A stretch of DNA of 64,000 nucleotides, taken from the NCBI GenBank assembly GCA_034406715.1, contig CP137866.1:1178001-1242000 (forward strand), in the 5' to 3' direction. Of this stretch, positions 1 through 10,302 are shown piece by piece. The stretch comes from Rhodotorula mucilaginosa. Its lineage: Eukaryota > Basidiomycota > Microbotryomycetes > Sporidiobolales > Sporidiobolaceae. Made by a program: the position numbers and the translations under genes. The notes beneath the pieces are model-generated. The model searched no databases, had not been told where the DNA came from, and was given only the letters and a program-made list of their open reading frames with translations. The stretch's first letter is position 1; the number at the start of each line of letters is the position of its first letter.

Positions 1-859
1 AGTTCCTCTGACGACGCCCTGCAGATCACGCGAGGTGTTCCTGAACATGAAGCTCTCAGCAGTCAACATATAAGCATCGGTAGGTCAGACTTGAACGACA
101 AAGTGTTTCACCCAGCGGAAGAGATTGTCCTCGGAGCCTGCGTGTGCAACGGCCTACCACCTGTTAGAGCCTTCGACACAGCCATCACACCTTCACGATC
201 ACTATCGTCGATACTCACAGCGCTGTACAGGTGCTGGAAGTTGCCCCGCGCAAGTCTTCCTCTTGAGAAGGCCAAAACCTGCGTCGGAATTTGGGCTGCC
301 ACTGTAGCGCTGCCACAGGTCTGTGAGGCGTGCGCCAGGCGCATACACGGTGCCGAGACAGATCAATCACTGGTGCAGCCTCGTCCGAGGCGACCGAAGC
401 AAGATTTGGCCGACATTTTGCTCATCGGGAATCCGCAGGTCGAGGAGAGCATGTACCCGTTTCGTACGCTTGCGCGCTTCCGCCGGCGCCTGACGAGCTC
501 AGTCGAGGGTCTACACATGACTATTTGTTAGCTCTACGAGGCAGGCTTGCGAGAACCGTGCTCCGAACGTGTCCAGCTCGGTGGGAATTTCCGTTTGCGG
601 CAGGAGTGCGAAATCTGATCGCTCGACTCGCCCAAAACCTTTCAGCTCTGTCGTCTGCGTGTATAGCAACACTCTGCAGCCCCTACACACGCCCGGTCAT
701 CAGTGAACGCCTGTACACAGGAACATTCGCTGTCTCCCGAAAGCACCTCCTCCCGCTCCAATCACGACCCAACGGACCCGCTCGACTCGCGGAAAGAGGA
801 GGAAAAGGGAGCGCTGTGGAGTCGCGTACGGCAGCCTCGGGCTAGTGGTCAGAGCATCC
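1..859. other. No supported gene
   Basis: Several open frames of 60-170 codons exist on both strands. None shows a recognisable domain, a signal peptide or a convincing exon-intron pattern, and they overlap one another in different frames. I see no long terminal repeat, inverted repeat or RNA gene here. It may be intergenic DNA or the decayed remains of a gene. Confidence 0.5.
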
Positions 860-959
860 GTCTTCGTAGCTCAGTTGGTTAGAGCGTTCGACTGTTACCC
901 TGCTCCGGTAGCCTCAGTCATCCATCGAGAGGTCGGCGGTTCGACCCCGCCCGAGGACG
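860..959 (+). tRNA. tRNA-Asn (anticodon GTT) with a 26-nt intron
   Basis: The acceptor arm pairs 860-866 (GTCTTCG) with 952-958 (CGAGGAC), seven pairs including one T-G, with discriminator base G959. The D arm is GCTC...GAGC. The anticodon stem pairs 887-891 with 925-929. The loop is C-T-GTT-A, with the anticodon at 894-896. The T arm is GGCGG-TTCGACC-CCGCC. Folding needs an intron at 898-923, placed one base 3' of the anticodon, which is the canonical position for eukaryotic nuclear tRNA introns and is removed by the tRNA splicing endonuclease. Internal A and B boxes (TAGCTCAGTTGG and GGTTCGACCCC) are present for RNA polymerase III. The exact intron ends could slide by a base or two. The copia element lies about 1.15 kb downstream. 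Confidence 0.9.
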
Positions 960-2102
960 TTTCTTTTGCTGCCTGAACCTGCAAGCTTAGCGACGTAAAG
1001 AAGCCAGCTTTTTGCCAGCTCAAACGCGCGTCCTGGCAAGGAAAGAGCAACAAAACGCTCTATAGACACCTCGGAGTGGGTCAATCTATGTGCTGCTATG
1101 CTCCTTATGCATGTACGAGCCCGAGCCGGGGCCTCCGGCCCCGGTCAAAGGCCCTCAGGAGCAGGAAAAGCCCGAAACCCTCAAATCCAACCTCCGATCC
1201 CGACTGACCCCCCGGGCCAGCCAGATGTACAGACAGACGTCTCTACAGGTATAGAGACCCAGATACACTCAAATCCGAGACTGCAGAGGCGCTAACGTCG
1301 CGGGCTCCAGACATTTCCCGAATCCGAGCGCTACCTTCCCAGACTTTGGCAGACTCGCCTGTTTGGCCGAACCAAAGACAATCAGCCTTTATGTACGGGT
1401 CAGATACAACTCATAAGCGCTACCGCAAACTCCACAGCCGAAGAACCGCTCACCGAGGTTGTCCGAGCGCAACCCAGCGGATTGAGCCACGTGAACTGCA
1501 GACGACTACTTCTCCGCCTCCGGACACCTCTCTGCTCCGAAGGGACCGAAGCATTTGCAGCATGTTGTGACTAATGTGTGCCTCACGATGTCGCAGTGAA
1601 TGCTAATCTCCGGCTGTCCTTGCGCGGACACTGTCATCACCGCCACCGCGAGGAAGATGATCCGGACCAGGGAATCCTGCCTTTCGCTACTAGCTGTAAC
1701 GCTATACACAAGTAGACAGAGCAGAGTACGTGTGTGGTAGAGGCGTCACCCAAGGACACTTTGGAGCAAGCAAGCGGATGAGACGCTCTTTTCCTCTCCA
1801 CCCCCTTGGGTAGGTTTTGCCTTTGGTCACCTCGCCCAGCTACGCTTGTTCCCGCAACCAGCTATAGAACATGCCTAGATGAGCTTGCAAAGTAGGGCAC
1901 GGGCTTCAACCAAGAAGGAAAGCTGGAGCACGCTGCGCCGGACAGAGACCGCTGCGAGTCTTCTCCCTGTTGGCTCTCGAGTGTTTGCGCTTAGTCGACC
2001 ACTATAGCCGCTGCTCTGCTACGAGAATGGTACGCGTCGAGCCAACAAATCAGAGACAAGCTTTATTTCATGCGCAATCTTATCTACAAGCCGAGGAGAC
2101 GC
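960..2102. other. No supported gene between the tRNA and the copia element
   Basis: This stretch of about 1.1 kb has only short open frames (60-75 codons) without recognisable content. A short imperfect palindrome (GTCTCTACAGGTATAGAGAC) lies near 1240-1260. No repeat shared with the copia element was seen. Reading: intergenic DNA next to a tRNA gene. Confidence 0.5.
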
Positions 2103-2107
2103 TTGTG
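2103..2107 (+). repeat. 5-bp target-site duplication, left copy
   Basis: TTGTG directly precedes the left LTR. The same five bases directly follow the right LTR at 6588-6592. A 5-bp duplication is the size made by Ty1/copia integrases. Confidence 0.9.
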
Positions 2108-2307
2108 TGTCAGGAACGGAGGTCAGCGTGGTTGAGCGGAGTGGCGATGAGCGCTTCAGTGTAGAACTTGCGCCTGCTCGCGAGACTCTCGAGCTCTGCA
2201 CGTTCACTAGCAGAGCTGACGAGTCCGAGCAGGTGAGTTAGTTTGCATTGCACGTTCACTAGCAGAGCTGACGAGTCCGAGCAGCCTCTCGGAAGCCTCT
2301 AGTGAGA
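2108..2307 (+). repeat. Left LTR of the copia element (200 bp)
   Basis: Identical by eye to 6388-6587. It holds two direct copies of a 36-bp unit, at 2197-2232 and 2249-2284, separated by 16 bp; the unit begins TGCACGTTCACTAGCAG. Such internal repeats in a short LTR often carry promoter or enhancer function; that role is inference. Confidence 0.95.
2197..2284 (+). repeat. Two 36-bp direct repeats inside the left LTR
   Basis: The units at 2197-2232 and 2249-2284 are identical, and the same arrangement recurs in the right LTR at 6477-6512 and 6529-6564. Each unit contains the palindrome-like CTAGCAGAGCTGAC segment. Confidence 0.9.
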
Positions 2308-2318
2308 GGTTATGAGCC
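2308..2318 (+). promoter_or_regulatory. Primer-binding site, half-molecule initiator tRNA-Met type
   Basis: GGTTATGAGCC directly follows the left LTR. Its reverse complement, GGCTCATAACC, matches the anticodon loop and stem of eukaryotic initiator tRNA-Met, not the tRNA 3' end. Copia and Ty5 are known to prime from an internally cleaved initiator tRNA, so this fits the family. The gag start codon at 2312 lies inside this site. Confidence 0.75.
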
Positions 2319-5300
2319 TCATGCAGTCCGACCAGTCGAGCACCAAGTTCGGCTTCCCCAAGCTCTCGGGGTCAGCCGGCTACTCGAACTGGACGTTGCC
2401 GATGCGACAATACTTCAAGTCCAAGGGACTGTGGGATATCGTACGCGGCGACGACGAGCGGCCGTCGGTGTTGGCAGCAGGCACGACACCTGAGACGATC
2501 GCCGCTGCTGCTGCACGTCGGGAGGAGATGCGCGAGTGGGACAAGAACGACGCAGCTGCGTTTCTCGCCATCACCTCCGCCGTCACCGCGACCCAGATGA
2601 TCCACATCAAGTCGAAGGAAACGGCGCACGAGGCGTGGGAGGCGCTCAAAAAGGTGCATCAGAAGAACGGTCAGGCCGCTCTCTACACGCTTCTCGAGCG
2701 TCTCGTCAACACGAGGTACAAGGACGGCGACGATTTGGAGGAGCACATTGCGTACATGGTCAACACCGCTACGGATCTCGCTCAAATCGACGAGCCGGTC
2801 AAAGACGATCATCTCGTCGTCTACCTCCTCATGTCGCTCCCCTCGTCCTGGCAAAACGTCCGGATCATGATCGATGCCGCGACGATGAACTCGGAGTCGA
2901 AGCCGACTTCCGAGGAGGAGATCGCCAAGGTTCTCGCCGAGTACGAGCGTCGCAAACTCGACAATCCGTCGTCGTCGTCGTCGACGAAACGGTCGAACCT
3001 CGGTGCGCTGCAGGCCAAGACCGACGTCTCGCAGGTTGTCTGCCACAACTGCGGGAAGAAGGGGCACTACAAGAACAAGTGCCGCGCTCCGAAAAAGGAG
3101 GACGCCAAGAAGGGCGCCGTCGTCGAGGAGGTCTTCTCCCTCCTCGCTCTGTCCGACACGGAGGTGCTCAAGACGTCGTCGGTCTCCCAAGAACAGTGGG
3201 CTGTCGACTCGGGCGCTGGACGCAACTTCAGCGGGCGTCGAGACGAGCTCGACAACTTCCAGCCGGGTCGCCTTCGTGTCGAAGTTGCGAACGGCGTCTT
3301 TGTCGAATGCCCGGGCTACGGGTTGAAGTCGCTCACCCTCGACACGGGCGTGCGACTCGACTTGTCGCGCGTTTGGTACCTCCTGGGAGCGACGACCGGA
3401 CTTCTCTCGGTCAAGGCGCTCGGCGCGAAAGGGTGCCACTCGATTTTCAAGGACGACGTCGCTACCGTGTGGAAGGGAGACAAGAAGGTCTTCTCTACGG
3501 TCCCCGGCACCCCGTACCTCGTCCCGCTCGCGCCTGAACCGGCAAAGTTGGCGACCGAATCGACCCTCGCCGGCTCGACTCGGGACTCCGGAGCAGTCTC
3601 GCTCATGGAGGCGCACCAGAACCTTGGCCATCCCGGTCTCAACTCGATTCTCGAGATGGAACAGTCCGGCTGCTGCGAGGGCTTCAAGCTCTTGGACCGG
3701 ATCAAGAAGGAGTGCGAAGACTGTCTTCTCGAGAAGTCTCGTCGCTCGCCTTTCAAGACCCTCTCGACGCCGGCTCCGCGTCCGTTCTATCGACTGTTTG
3801 TCGATCTCGGCTTCGTGGAGCACCCGGACGTCGACGGGAACCAGATCTACTTCGCTATCGTCGATCAGTACTCGACGGCGAAGTGGACTTTCGCTCTTCC
3901 GAGGAAGGACGCCCGCTCGGTTTGCGACGTCTGGAAGAGGTTCCTCAAGAACGTCGAGAACCTCTACGGAGCGAAGGTCGCCATCGTCCGGAGCGACAAT
4001 GGCAGCGAGTTTATCTCGAAGGCGTTTGTCGCGATTCTGGAGGAGTCCGGCATCACGCACGAACGGACGGCGCCGTACACGCCGGAACAGAACGGCCAGG
4101 TCGAGCGCATGAACGGGTCTGCGATGACTCGTGTCCGGACGATTCTCAAGGCGGCTAAGGTCGAGAAGGAGTGGTGGTCGCACGCGCTCAGCTACGTCAC
4201 CTTCGTCTCGAACCGCATGCCGCACCCGAGGATCCCGGGCAAGACGCCGTACGAGATCTTGTACGGCAAGAAGCCGAGCGTCAAGCACCTCAAGCCGTTC
4301 GGAGCGACCGCTTTCGTCCATGTCGACAAGGCGCTTCGCTCGAAACTCGACGATACCGCTGTCAAAGGGTTTCTCGTCGGGTACGACACCGACTACAATT
4401 ACAAGGTGTACGTCGAGGAACTCGGTCGCGTCGTGGTCAGCCGACACGTCGCGTTCACAAGGATGTCCGCGGAGGTGTTCACCCCCGAGGACCTGCCGGC
4501 GAAGGAATCGCCCGCAGTCGCGCCGAAGGAGGTGCAAGTCCCGCCCCCGAAGCCCGTCGCGGCTCCGCCGGTGGGAGACGGGTACGAGTACCGCCCGTAC
4601 TTGACCGGCCGGAACCCGGGTCGGTACGAGGAAATCGACGAGTCCAACATCATCGAGGGTTCGCGTCGTCGCACGACTGCCGCCTTTGGGGGTGTCTCAC
4701 GCGAGCATGACTCGCCTGTTTTCGTCATGTTGACAAAAGTCTTGGACGAGGACGACAAGATGGCTACGGCGGACGAGACTCGGGAGGAGAGTGACCTCCT
4801 GGTCGGCGTCGCGATGCCGGAAGTGCCGAAGTCGTATGCCGAGGCAATGGCGCACAAGGACCGCGACCACTGGCGTGACGCAGTCGACACCGAGTGGGAG
4901 GCGTTTGACCAGCACGGCGTGCTGAAGCTTTCGAAGCTTCCGCCGGGTTGCCGCGCTCTCGGGACCACTTGGGTGTTCGCCACCAAGACCGACAATCACG
5001 GCCGCATCTTGCGGTACAAGGCTCGCCTGGTGGCGCAGGGCTTTGCGCAGCGACCGGGGATCGACTTCAACGAGACGTTCGCCCCGGTTGCCAGAATGTC
5101 GACGATTCGGGCGCTCTTCGCTCTCGCTGCTTCGGAGGGACTCAAGATCGAATCCTTCGACTTCGACACTGCGTTCTTCAATGGCAAGATGACGGAGGAT
5201 GTCTACATCAAGATTCCTCCGGGCTATCCGGGCAAGTCCGCTCCTGGCGACGTTCTCAAGCTCGTCGGAGCGATGTACGGAACCAAGCAGGCGCCGAGGG

Positions 5301-6415
5301 AGTGGTACGCCGCGGTCGACACGCTCATGACGAAGCGTGGGTTCGAAAAGGCAAAGTCCGACGCGTGTCTCTACACCAAGACGGTCGATGGGAGGAGGGT
5401 TATCGTCGTTCTTTACGTCGATGACGGGCTCATCCTCGCGGACTCGCAAGAGACCATCGACCTCGAGCTCGACTTGCTCAACAAGGTCTACAAGCTCAAG
5501 AGGCTCGGTCACGTTTCGACTTTTCTCTCGATTCAGGTCGTCTTCACCGACGAAGGGATTGTGCTTCACCAGAAGAAGTACATCGACTCGATCATCGCTC
5601 GCTACTTGAGTGACGGATCGATTCGCTCCTAAACTGCTACGCCAATGGAGAAGTCGTCGTCGTCGGGACCGGATCCGTCGTCGCCGCCGTTTGGCGACAT
5701 CCCTCGGTTCCAGTCAGCGGTGGGAGCGTTGCAGTACGCTGCCCAGCTTACCCGGCCCGACATTGCGGCAGCTGTTCGCGCGCTGGCGCAAGCAGTCGCT
5801 GCGCCGACAGAGCAGGACTGGACGGCCGTGAAGAGGCTCTTTCGCTATCTCAGCAAAACCGCTCACTTCGGCCTCCGGTTCCGGAGCAAGGAATCGCTCG
5901 ATCTCGTCGTTTACAGCGACGCCTCGTGGGCAGACGACCAGGAAAACCGACGCTCGATCGGTGCTTTCGTCGTCCAGCTGGCCGGAGGCGCCGTCTCGTG
6001 GAGGTCGAAGCAGCAGACGCTCATCGCGACTTCGACGACCGAGTCGGAGATGATCGCCCTCTCGGACGCGACCAAGGAGGTGCTCGCGTTCCGCAAGCTC
6101 ATGGAGGATCTCGGGATTGCGCAGCCGCCGGCTACGACGATCTTCGAGGACAATGCCGCTTGCATCGCCATCGCCCAGAACCCGGCTCATCACGGTCGCA
6201 CGAAGCATTTCTCGGTGATCACGCTCTTCGTTCGGGAGCGGATTACCTTCGGCGACGTCCGGATCACCTACTGCCCGACACTCGACATGACCGCGGACGT
6301 CCTCACAAAGGGACTCGCGCAGGATCTTTTCGAGAAGCACCGTGACGCTCTCGGGATGATCCCGCTCCACCACTCGACCGGTGGGAGTGTCAGGAACGGA
6401 GGTCAGCGTGGTTGA
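2312..6415 (+). CDS. Copia gag-pol coding region (fossil element, about one break)
   Basis: The region starts with MSLMQSDQ. The Gag part has a UBN2/DUF4219-like look and a zinc knuckle CHNCGKKGHYKNKC near residue 244. The protease motif AVDSGAG follows near residue 299. Next come the GAG-pre-integrase (HQNLGHPG and a CxxC), a DDE integrase, the copia-type reverse transcriptase (KARLVAQGF, then YVDDGLI) and an RNase H module with the copia-typical TKHF segment. The coding region runs slightly into the right LTR. It looks nearly whole, with about one break. Confidence 0.9.
6380..6387 (+). promoter_or_regulatory. Polypurine tract of the copia element
   Basis: GGTGGGAG directly precedes the right LTR, where the plus-strand primer is expected in LTR elements. 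Confidence 0.7.
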
Positions 6416-6587
6416 GCGGAGTGGCGATGAGCGCTTCAGTGTAGAACTTGCGCCTGCTCGCGAGACTCTCGAGCTCTGCACGTTCACTAGCAGAGCTGAC
6501 GAGTCCGAGCAGGTGAGTTAGTTTGCATTGCACGTTCACTAGCAGAGCTGACGAGTCCGAGCAGCCTCTCGGAAGCCTCTAGTGAGA
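6388..6587 (+). repeat. Right LTR of the copia element (200 bp)
   Basis: Identical by eye to 2108-2307, including the two internal 36-bp units. It is followed by TTGTG (6588-6592), the right copy of the target duplication. Confidence 0.95.
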
Positions 6588-6592
6588 TTGTG
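6588..6592 (+). repeat. 5-bp target-site duplication, right copy
   Basis: TTGTG, equal to 2103-2107 on the other side of the element. Confidence 0.9.
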
Positions 6593-6800
6593 GAACCTGT
6601 CGCGGGCATCCGCTTCCGCTTCTCGCTTGGTCTTTCCGCGTCCGCAACTGACCTTGTCCGGACCGAGATGCATCGCTGCGTGCCACCCAAGCCGTTGGTT
6701 GAAGGGGCCGTACAGGACTGTCAGTGCCAGGGGATCTCCTGCTGGAGACTCGCACTACGTGCAGGACCACTGTCCGCGATAGGCTGCGAGAAGAGTTGCG

Positions 6801-7553
6801 TCAGCGCCATGTTAAGTCCGCGCAGACTTGCCGCGATCGACAATGCCCTTCTCCCCTTTTCGGGTCGACCACCTTGTCGAAGCGCGCGATCGCATCGTCG
6901 ACGAGCCGAGTGATGCGTGGCCAAACGCTCTTGTCAAAAAGCTTGGCGAGCCAGTCTTCGACTTTGACAGCGCCGGGCAAGGTGGCAGACTCGGAAAGCG
7001 CGCCCACATAGGCTTCGAACAAGTCGGCCGCCGTTTTTTGGTTGGTGACCAAGTTTTGCCCGCCCGAGTACGGACAAGCGATCCGGCAAGCCGCAGGCCA
7101 GAGAGATATGAGAGATGGTGCGGTTGCAGGTGAAGTTTGCCGAGATGTCCTGCGGCAACACGTCGGAAGCGTGTCAGCTCGTCGGAAACGAGTGCGCGAC
7201 AGAGAAGAGCACAGACCCCGAGGCTGTTGGGAGGAGCACCGGCAAAAGTGCGATGAAGGACGATGCAGGGCTGCGAGTTGATGATGCGGTCCCCGGGTCC
7301 TTCTAGGCGTTCATAAGAACGCACGAGCCGCTGGTACGAGGTCGTCGGAGCGCCGTCGTCCCCGGTTTTGAGTTCGTTCGGGCGCCGACCGGTGCAAGAA
7401 GACTTGGCGCCGGAGACTCTCATCGCAGATCTCTGGGAGAGGCGGCAAGGCACCTGGATCGAAGCATAAGGCGGGGTTTTGCCAGGACGGAGGAGCGTCG
7501 AGCTGGTCGCGGAGGCGGTGGATCTCCTCAACGAAAGCGCGGTTGTCAGCCAT
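6801..7553 (-). pseudogene. Broken RNase III-domain gene
   Basis: Read on the minus strand from the ATG at 7551-7553, the product begins MADNRAFVEEIHRLRDQLD and continues through LPPLPEICDESLRRQVFLHRS, typical of the start of a fungal RNase III domain. The match then moves to another frame near 7380 (one extra base, GCGCCCGAAC), where YERLEGPGDRIIN resembles the signature YERLEFLGD. It shifts again near 7060 into DLFEAYVGAL, the second conserved RNase III block, and ends at 6801. The two shifts are opposite in sense, so the first and third parts share a frame, but stop codons lie between them. The signature itself is degraded (GP for FL). No dsRNA-binding domain is seen. No introns explain the shifts. 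Its start faces YOS9, 172 bp away, and the copia element lies just beyond its 3' end. A sequencing error could cause a single shift but is less likely to cause both. Confidence 0.75.
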
Positions 7554-7725
7554 GGAATCGAATTCGCTCAGCGTGATGCACCGCCTGAGCTAGCGAGAGC
7601 CAATGACTCTGTGCATGGACCCTTTCATGCGGATCTAGCCAGAGGCCGAGTGAAGCAGGAGCAAAACAGGCGACATCGACCTGAATGGGCGGTCAGCTCT
7701 CGCCAGCCATCTTGAGACTCCGGAG

Positions 7726-10077
7726 ATGGCGCCGCTGAGCTCGACCAAGTTGCTATGGCTGCTCACTATACTGCAGCAGACCCTCGCGCTGTCTGCGCAC
7801 TCTCCTCGCGACCTCGAGGCGTTCCCGGCTTACAACGTCGTCCTGAGCGACCGCGCCGTCCTCAACGAGACGGCGCTCGATCTGCTGGCTAAAGGTGCTA
7901 CTGTGAGTGCAACGAGTGCATCCATGTATCCTGGCCAGCCACGACGCAAGATAAACGGTAGCGGGCACTGACCGCTCTCCTGGACCCCCACATGCCACGA
8001 TCAACCGCGACTACAACAGGCGGAAGAGCCGGCCAAGGTCCCGAGGCGGCACTTGATGCGCACGCCGAGCGGACAGGCGTTCCTCTGCACCGTCCCCGTC
8101 GTCACCGAAGAGCGCAAGACGGTCGACGCTCAAGCCGAGAAGGATGCGCTCGTTCAGGCCGCCGAACGCGATAGAGGCCTCGCAAACGGACTGGCGCTGC
8201 TCGAACCGATGCGGAACGGCTGCTTGTACTTGCGACAAGGCTGGTTCACCTACAGCTTCTGGTGCGTGCGCGGAGGAATTGCGATCGTGTTGGAAACCTG
8301 CCGCTAACTCGTGCCGGGTCGTCCCCCAGCTACGGCTCCGAGATCCGCCAGTTCCACGAGGTCCGCGTCGCCGGAGCGATCGGACCTTCCGAGGATCCAG
8401 AATCGGAGGCGTACTCGCTCGGCCTGATGCCAGAAGCGACTTCGGTCGTCAAGGCTCCGAAATACGGATCCGGCTCTGCCGCCGTCCTCAGGCAGGAACG
8501 GATCCCCGCCCGACTCGGCGGCGGCGGTGAAGCGAATCAAGGTCTCGGATGGGACGAAGGTGGACGCTACCTCTCGCAGACGTGGTCCAGCGGGACGGTG
8601 TGCGACAAGACGGGTCTTCCGCGAGAAGTCGAAGTGCAGGTAAAGCGCGTTCGCCTGCCCGCTTGATGGAAGCGGATTGCTGACCCATTGACCTTACCTT
8701 CGCAGTTCCACTGCAACACTCAGTCGATCGACCGGATCGCATGGATTCGCGAGACTTCGAGTGAGCGGAATCTGAACAAGCCTTGCCCCAAACAATCGAA
8801 ATGCTGACAACCGTGTTTCTAGTCTGCCGCTACGTCATGCTCATCCATACCCCTCGACTTTGCGCCGAGCGTCTCTTCCTCGAAGGCCGAACAGACACCG
8901 TCGCTCCGGCGGCGCCGATCGAATGCCAGCCCGTCGTGCGCCAACTTCCGAAAGAGATTGCCGGCGAAGAAGAGGGGGCGACTTCGTCCGTACAGAAGGC
9001 AGCAACTACAGAAGAGGATGGCGTCGTCCGGACTGAGCCCGATACGCCGGAAGAGCCTGCACCACTCGTCGCCCCGGGTGAGGAGGAGATGGTGCAGCCG
9101 GAAGAACTGGATGAACACCTGAACGACGACGACGACCAGGAGGAGCACTTTTTCGACGACGAAAGCTACGAAGAGCAGGAAACGATGCTCACGCTCGTAT
9201 ACGACCCCGAGACGGGCGAGATCGAGAGTGCCGTGACCGATTCCGGCGAGGACGTGTTCCTCGACAGCGCGTTGAGGCGGATGCTCTTTGGCGATGAGGA
9301 CGACGCCGACGGTACGGCTGAGGCCGAATCCGTACAGCCTCAGAGTGGAGAGGAGGCGCAAGTCCATATGGAGGCCGAGGGCGGGATCCCCGACTTGCGA
9401 CAACTTGTGAGCCTGCGCGCGTGCCTCACCCAGTTTACGCATCCCCGACAGGACAAGAAGGCTTACCTCTCACCCAATCATAGATTCACGATTCCATCTC
9501 GGACGCGCTGCGGACGTATGCTGCTCAAGGTCAAGCGCAAGGTCAAGGAGGCGCTGCAGCGGCCGCAGCAGTTCCGACGGACGAAGCAGGCGCAGCGCCG
9601 GCTCAGCAGCAGGCTCCGCCTCCTCTCTTGCATCAACCGCTCGACGAGGTCGTCCAATCCCTCCTTGCGGCGGTGCGCTCGCCCCAGGAGGAGGAGCAGG
9701 AGGAGGAGGAGGAGGAGGACCAGACCGAAGCGCAGCCAGGAACCGAGAAGAAGAAGAAGCAGCAGAAGCAGCGACCGACACAGCAGCCGCGACGAGATCA
9801 AGGTTCGGCGCCAAAGCAGAAGCAACAGAAGATGATGCAACCGGGCTTGCACCGGTACCTACAGCAGTTTGAGCGCGAACGCAAGACGGTCCAGGTTCCG
9901 CAGAAGGCTGTCCTCGGCAGCGATGAGCACGAGCGGCTCAAGCGCCGGTTCGCGCGGCGGTACGATGAGGCGCAGCAGCACGACGAGGGAGCGGAGTCGG
10001 ATTCGGGCGGGGCCGAGGGCAGAGAGGAGGAGCAGATGCAGCGAGAGGGAGATGAGCGAGTTCGAGATGAGTTGTAG
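7726..10077 (+). CDS. YOS9: ER lectin of the OS-9/Yos9 family (ERAD)
   Basis: Six proposed exons: 7726-7902, 8020-8261, 8330-8639, 8706-8760, 8823-9406 and 9484-10077 (653 aa). Yos9 reads trimmed mannose on misfolded glycoproteins in the ER lumen and passes them to the Hrd1 ubiquitin ligase. An N-terminal signal peptide (about residues 1-22) is followed by an MRH/PRKCSH domain at about 125-265. It shows LRQGWFTYSFCYGSEIRQFH, then the sugar-contact block PREVEVQFHC, IRETS and CRYVMLIHTP, which supply the expected Arg, Glu and Tyr. The second half is acidic and Gln/Glu/Lys-rich. The protein ends RVRDEL, a KDEL/HDEL-type retrieval signal, as Yos9 ends in HDEL. Removing the 77-nt intron 9407-9483 moves the frame onto this ending and supports the model. 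Confidence 0.9.
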
Positions 10078-10302
10078 CGCGGGGGATGAACCGGCGGCCA
10101 TTCACCCCACTTGTACTTTTATGCACAGCTTCCATTCCTCGTTTCTTCTATGCTGGGAACTCGAGAGGACGTATGCAATCGGAAAGCGAAGATGGTGTGA
10201 AACGACGAGGTTTTGCGATGCGCCGCAGACCCGACGCCCGACGAGCTACAGAACAGGGAAAGGGGTTGCGAGTGGAACAATATATGCACAAACCCGCCAA
10301 CC

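Larger units (their letters stand above)
2108..6587 (+). mobile_element. Ty1/copia (Pseudoviridae) LTR retrotransposon, young
   Basis: A complete-looking element of about 4.48 kb. It has 200-bp LTRs at 2108-2307 and 6388-6587 that are identical by eye, and a TTGTG target duplication on both sides. It also has an initiator-tRNA-type primer-binding site and a purine tract (GGTGGGAG) just before the right LTR. The coding region runs in copia order: Gag with a CCHC zinc knuckle, aspartic protease, GAG-pre-integrase, integrase, reverse transcriptase, RNase H. The LTRs start TGTCAGG and end GTGAGA rather than a perfect TG...CA. The identical LTRs mean a very recent insertion. The element looks close to whole, with about one break in its coding region. 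Confidence 0.95.

Noticed and set aside
91-845. Two overlapping open frames of 146 and 171 codons near the window start
   Set aside because: Different frames, no domain, no signal of splicing or homology; not enough to call a gene.
1230-1262. Imperfect palindrome near GTCTCTACAGG / TATAGAGAC
   Set aside because: Too short and isolated to assign as a terminator, transposon end or operator.
2372-4537. A long open frame on the minus strand opposite the copia coding region
   Set aside because: It mirrors the GC-rich copia coding frame, is rich in Arg/Leu/Val and has no recognisable domain; a shadow of the opposite strand.
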